From contig LARD01000002.1 of NCBI GenBank assembly GCA_000980375.1, positions 1 to 64,000 of the forward strand: 64,000 bases of DNA. Reading direction: 5' to 3'. A model generated the notes under the pieces. That model was not told the origin of the DNA, searched no databases, and saw only the letters and a program-made list of their open reading frames with translations. A program made the position numbers and the translations under genes. The stretch comes from Clostridium sp. K4410.MGS-306 (lineage in GTDB: Bacteria; Cyanobacteriota; Vampirovibrionia; Gastranaerophilales; Gastranaerophilaceae). Numbering within the stretch: position 1 is the stretch's first letter; every line of letters begins with the position of its first letter. Below, one piece after another: positions 43,283-52,346 of this stretch.

Positions 43283-43885
43283 ATGATTTTTGACAACTCT
43301 GAATTTACAAAAGAATTGAACGAAAAACTCCACAATAAAGCCCATGGCGGGGTTGTGTCATTTGTAACAGACACAGTCTGGGGTGTCGGCTGCCTGCCGG
43401 AGAATGAAAAAGGTGCGGAAAATATCTATGCACTCAAAAACCGCGACCGCTCAAAACCTTTGATTCTTATGTCAAACAGTGTGGAGCACCTGCTGCCGTA
43501 TGTAAAAAACATTCCCCCAAAAGCCCGTGAGCTGATGGAAAAACATTTCCCCGGTGCATTGACTCTGATTTTTGAAAAATCAGACAAAACTCCCGACTAC
43601 ATAACATCTTACAAAAATACCGTAGGTATCCGTGTGCCGAATAATCCTGTATTCAAGCGGCTTTGCGAGGTTGTTGACGGGCATGTTCTTGCAACAACAA
43701 GCGCAAATCTTTCCGGTCAGGACGCTGCTTCAAATTATGAAGAAGCTCTCAAAAACGTAGGCGCGCATGTGGATTATGTTTTTGAAGATTATGGCTTTCT
43801 CTGTCAGGGTCTTGCTTCTACCGTGGCGCTGGCTTTGGACGATGAAATTAAGGTGCTGCGTCAGGGCGAAGTTGTGATTGATTAA
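43283..43885 (+). CDS. tsaC: Threonylcarbamoyl-AMP synthase (Sua5/YciO/YrdC)
   Basis: A 200-residue YrdC-fold enzyme that makes threonylcarbamoyl-AMP from threonine, bicarbonate and ATP, the first step of the universal t6A37 tRNA modification. Recognised segments are VSFVTDTVWGVGC, LKNRDRSKPLILM (the KxR...KP nucleotide-binding motif), FPGALTLIF and VLATTSANLSGQ. The length fits the short TsaC form without the Sua5 C-terminal domain. It starts 35 bp after the 61-aa gene and may use its strong promoter. A weak promoter of its own cannot be excluded. ATG 43283 has only a poor Shine-Dalgarno sequence. Confidence 0.93.
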   Translation: MIFDNSEFTKELNEKLHNKAHGGVVSFVTDTVWGVGCLPENEKGAENIYALKNRDRSKPLILMSNSVEHLLPYVKNIPPKARELMEKHFPGALTLIFEKSDKTPDYITSYKNTVGIRVPNNPVFKRLCEVVDGHVLATTSANLSGQDAASNYEEALKNVGAHVDYVFEDYGFLCQGLASTVALALDDEIKVLRQGEVVID

Positions 43886-43912
43886 GCTATGTAAAGCTCG
43901 CTGCTACTTTGT

Positions 43913-43941
43913 TTGACCCTGGTTTTACTTTGATTTAACAT
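43913..43941 (+). promoter_or_regulatory. Promoter of metK
   Basis: TTGACC (43913-43918), a 17-bp spacer and TAACAT (43936-43941). It leaves a leader of about 47 bp before ATG 43996, too short for a SAM riboswitch of the large classes. Confidence 0.5.
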
Positions 43942-43995
43942 GTTTCTAATCTCGCAGAGTAACGCGGGTGTAATTATGAAAGGGAACATTACAAA

Positions 43996-45270
43996 ATGAC
44001 ATCAAAAAGATTTCTTTTTACGTCAGAATCTGTTACAGAAGGCCACCCCGACAAGGTGTGCGACCAAATTTCTGACGCAATTCTGGATGAATTCCTCACA
44101 AAAGACAAAAGCTCAAGAGTTGCTGCCGAAACTACAGTAACTACAGGTATGGCTCTTGTTTGCGGTGAAATCACATCCGACTGCTACGTGGATATCCCGT
44201 CAGTAGTAAGAAATACTATTAAAAATATCGGCTATGTCGGTAAAGAAGGCGGCGGTTTTGACTACAAAACTTGTGCTGTATTGACTTCTATCGATGAACA
44301 GTCTACAGACATTGCAGGTGGTGTAAACAAAGCGCTCGAATCAAGAAACGACAACTCTGACACTGCTTCAACCGAAACAGAAAACGTAGGTGCAGGCGAC
44401 CAGGGTATTATGTTTGGCTTTGCTTGTGACGAAACACCCGAGCTTATGCCTCTGCCCATCAGCCTTGCTCACAGACTGGCTTACAGACTTGCACAGGTTA
44501 GAAAAAACGGTTCTTTAGGCTACTTAAGACCCGACGGAAAATCACAGGTTACGGTTGAATACGTTGATGGCAGACCTTCAAGAATTGATACTATCGTTCT
44601 TTCAACTCAGCACGACCCTGAAATCAACGGCGTGTCTGACAACAAAGAAGTACAGGAAATCATCAGACAGGATTTGATAGAAAAAGTTATTAAACCTGTA
44701 TTTGAAAACGACGCTATCAAACCTGACGAAAACACAAAATACTTAATCAACCCGTCAGGCAGATTCGTAATAGGCGGCCCTCAAGGCGATGCCGGTTTGA
44801 CAGGCCGAAAAATCATCGTTGACACATACGGCGGTTACTCCCGTCACGGCGGCGGTGCTTTCTCAGGCAAAGACCCCACAAAAGTAGACCGCTCTGCTGC
44901 TTATGCTACACGTTATGTGGCTAAAAACATCGTTAAAGCCGGCCTTGCTCAAAAATGCGAAGTTGAGCTCGGATACGCTATCGGTGTTGCAGAACCCGTG
45001 TCTGTTATGGTTGATACTTTCGGCACAGGCGTTATCTCTGATGACGAAATATCAGAACTCGTAAGAAAGAATTTTGACTTAAGACCGGCTGCTATTATCA
45101 AGCAGTTTGACTTAAGAGGGCTGCCTTCCAAAAACGGCGGTAAATTCTACCAGCTTCTAGCAGCTTACGGGCACATGGGCCGTACAGATATCGATGTTCC
45201 ATGGGAAGCTACAGACAAGGCTGCTCAATTAAAAGAGCAGGCAGGTCTTAACTGCTGCGGCTGTAAATAA
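43996..45270 (+). CDS. metK: S-adenosylmethionine synthetase
   Basis: A 424-residue enzyme forming S-adenosylmethionine from methionine and ATP. Motifs are [20 protein letters not shown], the signature [12 protein letters not shown], and [19 protein letters not shown], which binds phosphate and magnesium. The length is slightly above the 380-400 usual in proteobacteria but within the family range. The short tail ends in Cys-Cys-Gly-Cys (LNCCGCK). AAAGGGA lies upstream of ATG 43996. A clear terminator follows, so it is transcribed alone. Confidence 0.97.
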   Translation: MTSKRFLFTSESVTEGHPDKVCDQISDAILDEFLTKDKSSRVAAETTVTTGMALVCGEITSDCYVDIPSVVRNTIKNIGYVGKEGGGFDYKTCAVLTSIDEQSTDIAGGVNKALESRNDNSDTASTETENVGAGDQGIMFGFACDETPELMPLPISLAHRLAYRLAQVRKNGSLGYLRPDGKSQVTVEYVDGRPSRIDTIVLSTQHDPEINGVSDNKEVQEIIRQDLIEKVIKPVFENDAIKPDENTKYLINPSGRFVIGGPQGDAGLTGRKIIVDTYGGYSRHGGGAFSGKDPTKVDRSAAYATRYVAKNIVKAGLAQKCEVELGYAIGVAEPVSVMVDTFGTGVISDDEISELVRKNFDLRPAAIIKQFDLRGLPSKNGGKFYQLLAAYGHMGRTDIDVPWEATDKAAQLKEQAGLNCCGCK

Positions 45271-45288
45271 GAATTTACACGATTGCAA

Positions 45289-45322
45289 AACGGGTTGTTT
45301 TTTGTAAACAGCCCGTTTTTTT
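45289..45322 (+). terminator. Intrinsic terminator after metK
   Basis: AACGGGTTGTTT (45289-45300) pairs with AAACAGCCCGTT (45306-45317) with one mismatch-like T-G, followed by T residues. Confidence 0.85.
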
Positions 45323-45412
45323 AATAAAAATTTATCAATTTTGCTCAATTTTTTTGTAAAATGGCTAAAAAATGGTAAAATATTTAAATATATTATGGTT
45401 TTGGAGTAATTA

Positions 45413-47143
45413 ATGACAGGTATCGAAACACAAACACAAAAACTGACCGGAGCTCAAATATTTTTGGAATGCCTGAAAAAAGTCGGCGTTGATGAAATTT
45501 TCGGCTATCCGGGCGGTGTAATATTGACTATATACGAGGCGCTTTACAACTGCCCTGAAATCAAACACTACCTCGTGCGCCACGAGCAGGCTGCAATCCA
45601 TGCAGCAGAAGGCTATGCGCGTGTTACGGGCAAGGCAGGTGTTGCACTTGTGACTTCAGGCCCGGGGGCAACAAATGCTATTACAGGTATTGCAAATGCC
45701 TACTACGACGGCTATCCGCTTGTTGTGTTCACCGGTCAGGTCGGCTCCAACCAGATTGGAAACGATGCTTTTCAAGAGGCTGATATTATAGGAATCACAA
45801 GACCTTGCTGCAAACACAACTATCTTGTAAAAGACGTAAAAGACCTTTCTCGTGTTATAAAAGAGGCTTTTCATATTGCAACAACCGGCAAACCCGGCCC
45901 TGTTGTTGTTGATATGCCCAAGGATATTCTAAGCGCCTCAACAGAGTTTGTCTGGCCCGATTGTGTGAAACTGCCGGGCTACAACCCGAATTACAACGGC
46001 CACCCGAAACAGGTGTCCAAAGCGCTTGAACTTTTGTGTGATGCGGAAAGACCTGTTATTATTGCAGGCGGCGGTATCATTGCCTCTGATGCCATGGCAG
46101 AAGTAAAACAGCTGGCTGACAAATTAAATATCCCCGTCACAAACACGCTCATGGCCAAAGGCGCTTTTCCCGAGACTGACGAGCGCTCGCTTGGAATGCT
46201 CGGTATGCACGGGAATTTCTGGGCAAATTATGCTGTTACAAACTGCGATGTGCTCTTTGCTATCGGAACACGTTTTAATGACCGTATTACAGGCTGTCTC
46301 AAACGTTTTGCAAAAGACGCACAGATTATCCACGTTGATATTGACCCGTGTTCTATCAACAAAAACGTAAAAATAGACATCCCCATTATCGGGGACGCAA
46401 AAAATGTTATGCGCTCCATGCTCGAGGAGTTTGACTCCAATAATTACGAGATAAATTACGAAGTCAAACAGTCATGGCGTGAACAAATAAACGAGTGGAA
46501 GAAAAAACGCCCCGCGCAGGAAAAACATGAGGGCAAACTAAGCTCCATTACTGTAATCGAGAAACTTTATGAATACACAAAAAATCTTGACCCTATTATT
46601 TGTACAGAGGTCGGCCAGCATCAGATGTGGGCAGCACAGCTTATAAAATTTGATAAACCCAGAAGGTTTGTCACATCAGGCGGCCTTGGCACAATGGGAT
46701 TCGGCTTCCCGGCTGCAATGGGTGCGGCTGTGGGCCTGAAAGACAAGTTGATTATAAACATTGCGGGAGATGGCAGTATTCAGATGAATATACAGGAGCT
46801 TGCAACGTGTGTGGAATACAAACTGCCTGTAATTAACATAATCATTAACAACGGATACCTCGGTATGGTGCGCCAGTGGCAGGAAAAACTCTATCACAAG
46901 CATTATTCCGAAACTAAAATCTCCGGCCCTGATTTTGTAAAAGTGGCAGAGGCGTACGGTGCACGCGGTTTCAGAGTTACAAAAGAAGAGGAAATCATCC
47001 CCGTATTGCAGCAGGCCATTGAATGCAAACAACCTGTGTTTATAGATTTTGTGGTGGACGAGTACGAGATGGTTTATCCGTGGGTTCTGGCAGGCAACCC
47101 GCTTAACAAGGTGCTTTTGTCCAACGACTGTCCAATAAATTAA
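45413..47143 (+). CDS. ilvB: Acetolactate synthase large subunit
   Basis: A 576-residue thiamine-diphosphate enzyme, the first common step of valine, leucine and isoleucine synthesis (two pyruvate to acetolactate, or pyruvate plus 2-oxobutyrate). The catalytic Glu lies in RHEQAAIHAAEGYAR. The FAD-binding middle domain has KGAFPETDERSLGMLGMHG. The C-terminal ThDP/Mg motif is GDGSIQMNIQELATC...NNGYLGMVRQW. The length is standard. GGAG precedes ATG 45413. A promoter TTGTAA-16-TAAAAT lies at 45354-45381. The regulatory subunit gene follows after 14 bp. Confidence 0.97.
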   Translation: MTGIETQTQKLTGAQIFLECLKKVGVDEIFGYPGGVILTIYEALYNCPEIKHYLVRHEQAAIHAAEGYARVTGKAGVALVTSGPGATNAITGIANAYYDGYPLVVFTGQVGSNQIGNDAFQEADIIGITRPCCKHNYLVKDVKDLSRVIKEAFHIATTGKPGPVVVDMPKDILSASTEFVWPDCVKLPGYNPNYNGHPKQVSKALELLCDAERPVIIAGGGIIASDAMAEVKQLADKLNIPVTNTLMAKGAFPETDERSLGMLGMHGNFWANYAVTNCDVLFAIGTRFNDRITGCLKRFAKDAQIIHVDIDPCSINKNVKIDIPIIGDAKNVMRSMLEEFDSNNYEINYEVKQSWREQINEWKKKRPAQEKHEGKLSSITVIEKLYEYTKNLDPIICTEVGQHQMWAAQLIKFDKPRRFVTSGGLGTMGFGFPAAMGAAVGLKDKLIINIAGDGSIQMNIQELATCVEYKLPVINIIINNGYLGMVRQWQEKLYHKHYSETKISGPDFVKVAEAYGARGFRVTKEEEIIPVLQQAIECKQPVFIDFVVDEYEMVYPWVLAGNPLNKVLLSNDCPIN

Positions 47144-47157
47144 CATAAGGATTTAAA

Positions 47158-47691
47158 ATGAACAATAAAAACCATGTAATATCAGTACTAGTTAAAGATG
47201 AAGCGGGCATAGTCTCGCGCGTAAGCGGCCTGTTTTCAGGCAGAGGCTACAGCATTGAGAGCATTACTGCCGCACAGACAAACGAAAAGGGTTATGCAAG
47301 ACTCACAATAGAAACCTCGGGCGGCGATGCTGATGTCATTGAACAGATTACAAAACAGCTCAACAGGCTCATCCCTGTGTTAAAGGTTATTGACCTTGGC
47401 GATGTGGAGTCTATTGAGCGCGAGCTTATACTGTGCAAGGTGAATGCAAAAGATGAGGACCGCTCTGAAATATTGAGGATTGCGGAAATCTTCGGTGCAA
47501 AAATCATTGACGTAACCCCCAGAACCTATACGCTGCAAGCGATTGGTGATGAAAGACAAATCCGTTCTTTAATCGAGCTTTTGCGCCCTATCGGGATAAG
47601 AGAGCTAGTGCGCTCGGGCAAAGTCGGCATTACACGTGCAAACCAGTTTGCAACAACCGGCAGCACAAACGGCTCGCCAAAGGCAGAATAG
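47158..47691 (+). CDS. ilvH: Acetolactate synthase small (regulatory) subunit
   Basis: A 177-residue regulatory subunit that activates the large subunit and gives valine feedback inhibition. An N-terminal ACT domain is visible (HVISVLVKDEAGIVSRVSGLFSGRGY). The second half (ELILCKVNAKDEDRSEILRI) is the family's C-terminal domain. AAGGA lies before ATG 47158. The next gene begins one base after the stop codon, so expression is coupled. Confidence 0.96.
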   Translation: MNNKNHVISVLVKDEAGIVSRVSGLFSGRGYSIESITAAQTNEKGYARLTIETSGGDADVIEQITKQLNRLIPVLKVIDLGDVESIERELILCKVNAKDEDRSEILRIAEIFGAKIIDVTPRTYTLQAIGDERQIRSLIELLRPIGIRELVRSGKVGITRANQFATTGSTNGSPKAE

Positions 47692-47692
47692 T

Positions 47693-49081
47693 ATGGCAGG
47701 CTTGAACATAGCGTTTATTCCCATAGATAACAGGCCTGTGTGCTACACTCTGGCACAGCAGATTGCTGCAATTGACAGGGATTTGGCTCTGTTTCTGCCT
47801 CCTCGTGAAATGCTCGGTGATTTGAATCGCAGCGCTGATATCAACGGCATTTTTAGCTGGCTTAAGAAGCTTGAAAATATTGACAGTATTGTTGTTTCCC
47901 TCGACACAATTGCATACGGAGGATTAATACCTTCGCGCCGTTCAAGTGAAACTTTTGAAGAAATAAAAAAAAGAATGGAAAGTTTTTTCGCTCTGTTACG
48001 GGAGAAAAATACAAAAGTATATGCTTTCTCAAGCATAATGCGTATTTCAAACAACAACATCAATGAAGAGGAAAAAGAATACTGGAGCCTTTACGGCGAA
48101 AAGATTTTTAAATATTCCTACGAATTGCACAAAAATGCGCCTGATACGGATGTAAAGGCGGATGTGCCGCCTGAAATTATTCAGGATTACCTCAAAACAA
48201 GACAGAGAAACTTTGAAATAAACAAAATGTATCTCAATCTGTCGAAACAGGGGGTGTTTGAAACTCTTGTGTTTTCAAAAGATGATTGCGCAAAATACGG
48301 ACTAAATGTGGGCGAGGCGCAGGTGCTTGAAGAGTCTATCAGAGCAAACGCTCTCAATGCTCTTGTTAAAACCGGTGCGGATGAAATCCCCCTTAGCCTG
48401 TTGAGCCGTGCGCTGGCAGGGGGAAGGGTAATCAAAATAGCACCCGTGTTTACACAAAAAGATTATACAAACAGAATTTCCAAATACGAAGATGTGAGCG
48501 TGTCGGATTCTGTCAGGGGGCAGATTGAGCTTGCGCACTGCGAGGTTGCGGATGTTTCGGATGCGGATATTGTTCTTGTTATAAACAATTTTAAACAGGA
48601 GCAAGGTGAGCTTGTTATGGGGGTTGATGTTGAGGGGTTTGACGGCGACATTGAACTGCCTCAAAAACCTTATTTAATAGCTGATATTCTCAACGCCAAC
48701 GGCGCGGACAACAGTTTTGTCAAAAAGTTTTTTGAAAAGCAAATTGATTGGGACAAGTTTTTGGGTTATGCAGGCTGGAACACAACAGGCAACACTTTAG
48801 GCAGTGCATTGTGCTGCGCAATCGTCAAATTTCTTGCAAAAAATCCTGATATACGAGCTTTTAAAAAAGTGCAGGCAGTGCGTTTTCTCGACGATTGGGC
48901 GTATCAGGCAAATGTTAGAAAAGACCTCAAATCACGCTTTGACAAGCCTGATATTGAGGCGTTAAAGGCTTTGATGCAGCCTTTTGAAAAAACTCTGCAG
49001 GAAAAAACAGGGCTTGATTTAACCACGACAAAGTATTCCTACCCGTGGAACAGATTTTTTGAAATTGAAGTATCTGTTTAG
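47693..49081 (+). CDS. DUF4127 family protein
   Basis: A 462-residue protein of the DUF4127 family, which has no established function. The opening FIPIDNRPVCYTLAQQIA resembles the family's conserved Asp-x-Arg-Pro segment. SLDTIAYGGLIPSRR, AGWNTTGNTLGSALC and FLDDWAYQANVR are also typical. There is no signal peptide. The start is set at ATG 47693, immediately after ilvH. A longer frame that begins inside ilvH is rejected because it would overlap the ACT subunit by more than 50 bp. It is followed back-to-back by the converging GH57 gene. Confidence 0.85.
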   Translation: MAGLNIAFIPIDNRPVCYTLAQQIAAIDRDLALFLPPREMLGDLNRSADINGIFSWLKKLENIDSIVVSLDTIAYGGLIPSRRSSETFEEIKKRMESFFALLREKNTKVYAFSSIMRISNNNINEEEKEYWSLYGEKIFKYSYELHKNAPDTDVKADVPPEIIQDYLKTRQRNFEINKMYLNLSKQGVFETLVFSKDDCAKYGLNVGEAQVLEESIRANALNALVKTGADEIPLSLLSRALAGGRVIKIAPVFTQKDYTNRISKYEDVSVSDSVRGQIELAHCEVADVSDADIVLVINNFKQEQGELVMGVDVEGFDGDIELPQKPYLIADILNANGADNSFVKKFFEKQIDWDKFLGYAGWNTTGNTLGSALCCAIVKFLAKNPDIRAFKKVQAVRFLDDWAYQANVRKDLKSRFDKPDIEALKALMQPFEKTLQEKTGLDLTTTKYSYPWNRFFEIEVSV

Positions 49082-51670
49082 TTAGTTTTTGTCTTTATTT
49101 TTGTCCTTGAGCTCTTTCATAGCTGCTGTCAGAGGCGACATTGCTTTGTCAAAGGTTTCTTTGTAAAAATCTGTGTTGATGTTCAATTTGTTGCCAAGCT
49201 CTAAAAGCAGCAGCACAAATTTTCTGTCATAGTCGTCTTTGAGCTCGTCAATGTTTGACACAACGTCTTCCAGTATTTCGTGGATTTTGTTGAAGTAGAT
49301 GTTTTGAGATTCCGACGTATCAATGCGCAGCTCAAGCGCTTCTACGTATCTGAACAGGCTTAAGACAGCTTCTATTGTATGGATTTCCGGATTTTTGGAC
49401 AAAGCATACATTGCATCTGTGACTTTTTCTGTAAAGATAGTGTTTGCAAGCTTTTTGTCGAGTTTTACACCCAGCATTTTTGCCTCGTTATGGATATCAA
49501 TTGCCTCTTGCATTTCGTGGTCGTTGAGTGATTTTTCAGAGGCTTCCAGCTGTTTGTTAAACTCAATACCGAGCACGTATCTGGCTGCAATTTTGAACTC
49601 GTCAGGCGGATTGAGGCCAAGGTTTTTGAAGTGGAAAATAGAGGCTTTTCCGTCTTCGTAAATATCTTTGTAAAGGCCTGAAAATTTGTTTGTCTTGCCT
49701 TGAATCATAATGTTCAGGATTTTTCTTCTTTCTTCAATAAAGATATCCTTGAGCGTGTAGTATTCTGTGCCGAAGTTTTCATCAAGGCTTCTGATGATTT
49801 CTGTGAGCGGGTAGTTTACAAAAGTGGAGGTAAGATTTTTTTGAATTTCTGAGAACTCTTCTGCTGAAGAATACTCTTTTATTGCACAGTGGAAATCGCC
49901 GCCCGAGTATTTGAGTAGAGCAAATATCAGGTCGAATTTTTCCAGAGTAATCTGTGATTTTATCTGTACACGTCCTATGTAGAGGCTGTTTTTGCCTTTT
50001 GATACTGTTTTGTAATTTAAACGCTTGATGTCATAGCAGTACAGGCTTGTTTCGTCGTCTGTTTCTTCGTAGAGCGAAACTATTGCCCACAGGCTGGCTA
50101 TTTGTTTGATTGTTACAACGGAAGGTTTTACAAATTTTCTGTAAATATCAGCACCGGTGCCAAACTCTTTTATGTTGCTTTGAGCGCCGGAGAGGATGTT
50201 TACAAACTCTGTTTCAAAGTCTTGTTGCGTAAAGTTTGCCGCAAGCTGCATTGCACGGGCAGCGTATTTCATAATCTGGGTTGTTTCAATGCCGGAAATA
50301 TCAGCAAAGAACCAGCCGCAGCTTGTGTACATAAGCATTGCCTGTCTTTGCATTTCAAGAAGCTTCATCGCAGCAACTTTATCCTGATCGTTGCATTCAG
50401 GTTTGAGGTTGTTTTTGCAGAAGTTTTTGATGGCGAGCTCTGTTCTGTCTAAAATGACGTTAATGTATTCGTTTCGCACTTCCCACGGGTCTTTTGTAAA
50501 GAATTTTTTGCCCTGTTTTTCGTAAAGTGCAATGAGGTTGTCTCTCAGGTAATCGAGTGCGTTTCTTAACGGTTCTCTCCATCTCTGGTTCCAGCTTGGC
50601 TGGCCGCCTGTTGAGCAGCCGCAATCTTCTTTCCATCTGCCCACGCCGTGAAAACAGCTCCATGAAGATGCCTGTTTGATGTCTACTTCGTCGTGAACAC
50701 CGTATTTTTCAAGGTATTCACCGTAGTTTGTAATTGTGAAGCCCGCATCTTGAGCTTTCACGCGAAGCACGTAAGCAAGCGCCATATCGCCGAATTTTGT
50801 ATGGTGGCCGTAGCTTTCACCGTCTGTGCCGATGTTTATCAGCTGCGGGTAGTTTCTGTCGTTTGAGATACCTTCTTTTAAACGGTTAACAAATTTGTTT
50901 CCGTCCTGTAGTATGTTGTCAAACGCAACGGATTTTGAGATTGCGCCGTCATAAAAGAACAGGTCGACAAATTTTTTGGGATTGTTTTTGATAAAGTATC
51001 TGTAAGGTTTAGCAGGGTCAATATTTCCCCAGCCTGCGTCAGTCCAGTCTTTTGCACCCATTTTTCTGTATTTTAAAGACTGATACGGCGACAGAATTGT
51101 AAATTTGATTCCGTTGTCGGCAAGTACTTCCAAAGTCTCATCATCAACAGCTGTCTCGGCCAGCCACATGCCTTCCGGCATTCTGCCAAATCTGTATTCA
51201 AAATCTCTTATGCCCCATTTTACCTGAGTTTCTTTGTCACGGCGGTTTGCAAGGGGCATGATTATGTGGTTGTATACCTGTGCAATGGCGTTTCCGTGTC
51301 CTGAAAATTTTACACGGCTTACAACATCTGCTTTTATGATTCTTTCGTAAGTCTTTGGAGCGTGTTTTTCCATCCACGACAAAAGCGTGGGGCCGAAGTT
51401 GTAGCTCATCAAAGAGTAGTTGTTTACAATGTCTAAAACTTTGTTTTTGTTGTCCACAATCCTTGAGGCGGAATTCGGGTTGTAGCATTCGAGATTTACC
51501 CTCTCGTTCCAATCATGGAATGGCAGTGCGCTGTCTTGCAGCTCGATTGCCTCAAGCCACGGGTTTTCTCTTGGCGGTTGATAAAAATGCCCGTGGATGG
51601 TCAGGTATTTTTTATCTTTGTCTTTGATTTCAGCAGCATTTGCTTTATCGTTAGATTTATTTGTACTCAT
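49082..51670 (-). CDS. Glycoside hydrolase family 57 / DUF3536 protein
   Basis: An 862-residue cytoplasmic enzyme. The N-terminal GH57 barrel starts with YLTIHGHFYQPPRENPW and shows PEGMWLAETAVDDETLEVLA, the conserved nucleophile-region Glu, and TDGESYGHH. The C-terminal half is the DUF3536 region seen in Cyanobacteria and relatives. GH57 enzymes act on alpha-glucans (alpha-amylase, branching enzyme, 4-alpha-glucanotransferase), so a role with GlgA in glycogen handling is plausible but not proved. The first 20 residues are Lys/Asp-rich and probably disordered. Its stop codon adjoins that of the DUF4127 gene. Confidence 0.9.
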   Translation of the reverse strand: MSTNKSNDKANAAEIKDKDKKYLTIHGHFYQPPRENPWLEAIELQDSALPFHDWNERVNLECYNPNSASRIVDNKNKVLDIVNNYSLMSYNFGPTLLSWMEKHAPKTYERIIKADVVSRVKFSGHGNAIAQVYNHIIMPLANRRDKETQVKWGIRDFEYRFGRMPEGMWLAETAVDDETLEVLADNGIKFTILSPYQSLKYRKMGAKDWTDAGWGNIDPAKPYRYFIKNNPKKFVDLFFYDGAISKSVAFDNILQDGNKFVNRLKEGISNDRNYPQLINIGTDGESYGHHTKFGDMALAYVLRVKAQDAGFTITNYGEYLEKYGVHDEVDIKQASSWSCFHGVGRWKEDCGCSTGGQPSWNQRWREPLRNALDYLRDNLIALYEKQGKKFFTKDPWEVRNEYINVILDRTELAIKNFCKNNLKPECNDQDKVAAMKLLEMQRQAMLMYTSCGWFFADISGIETTQIMKYAARAMQLAANFTQQDFETEFVNILSGAQSNIKEFGTGADIYRKFVKPSVVTIKQIASLWAIVSLYEETDDETSLYCYDIKRLNYKTVSKGKNSLYIGRVQIKSQITLEKFDLIFALLKYSGGDFHCAIKEYSSAEEFSEIQKNLTSTFVNYPLTEIIRSLDENFGTEYYTLKDIFIEERRKILNIMIQGKTNKFSGLYKDIYEDGKASIFHFKNLGLNPPDEFKIAARYVLGIEFNKQLEASEKSLNDHEMQEAIDIHNEAKMLGVKLDKKLANTIFTEKVTDAMYALSKNPEIHTIEAVLSLFRYVEALELRIDTSESQNIYFNKIHEILEDVVSNIDELKDDYDRKFVLLLLELGNKLNINTDFYKETFDKAMSPLTAAMKELKDKNKDKN

Positions 51671-51740
51671 TTTTAATAACTCCGCAACTTCTTCTTTGTG
51701 TGAATAACATTATACAGACATGTATCAGTTAATTTCAAAT

Positions 51741-52280
51741 TTATGCTTTTTTCTTTGTATCTTTGTTTTTCTTATCTACAACGATGAGTTTTTCTGTATC
51801 AATCCACGGGTCTGTCAAAGCGTTTGAAAAGACTTTTCCGTAAACTTCGATTATGTCGCCCGAATCAAGGTCAATAAATTTTTCTGCGTCAGCGCGTTTG
51901 ATAAAAATTTTCATCTCCGATAACGGGATTGTATGGTCTGTCACATCGTCTCTTTTGATTAAGAAAGAAATGTATTTTTGTGAATCTCTCAAAGCAGGTT
52001 TGTAATCCAGCCCGAGTGTGGAGAACTTGTCAAAAGCTGCTGTGAACTTGATTTTTTTATTCAAATACATATCGGGATTTGCCACAACATCGAGCGGTTT
52101 TACACAGATATACTCACCTGCATTTGCCGGAGGTGCTGTGTTTTGAACTGCTTTTGTTTCTGCTTTTTGTGCTGCTGCAAGGTTGAGGTCTACAGATTTT
52201 GGTGCTGTTGCCGCAAACGCAAACAATCCTCCTGCCAGTACCAGCGCTGCTATTAATGAAGTGACTATTTTATTTTTCAT
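51741..52280 (-). CDS. Exported hypothetical protein with OB-fold-like domain
   Basis: A 179-residue secreted or periplasmic protein. Residues 1-24 are a signal peptide (SLIAALVLAGGLFAFAATA). A proline/alanine-rich linker follows, then a compact beta domain: VANPDMYLNKKIKFTAAFDKF, KYISFLIKRD and IIEVYGKVFSN. This strand order and the ending VYGKVF resemble an OB-fold of the tRNA_anti-like or DUF4131-type group. The tail is Lys-rich. No function can be assigned. It lies downstream of the GT-C-like gene on the same strand, after a 66-bp gap. The first bases before ATG 52280 carry AAGGTAA. Confidence 0.75.
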   Translation of the reverse strand: MKNKIVTSLIAALVLAGGLFAFAATAPKSVDLNLAAAQKAETKAVQNTAPPANAGEYICVKPLDVVANPDMYLNKKIKFTAAFDKFSTLGLDYKPALRDSQKYISFLIKRDDVTDHTIPLSEMKIFIKRADAEKFIDLDSGDIIEVYGKVFSNALTDPWIDTEKLIVVDKKNKDTKKKA

Positions 52281-52346
52281 GATTTTTACCTTATTTTTCT
52301 GTGATTTTAACTTTTTAATTTTAACATATTTATTCTAAATAGTAAT

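Noticed and set aside
43942..43995. SAM riboswitch before metK
   Set aside because: The leader after the predicted promoter is about 47 bp, and none of the conserved SAM-I, SAM-II or SAM/SAH cores is visible.
47636..47692. Start of the DUF4127 gene inside ilvH
   Set aside because: It would overlap the end of ilvH by more than 50 bp. ATG 47693 directly follows the ilvH stop and matches the family's N-terminus.
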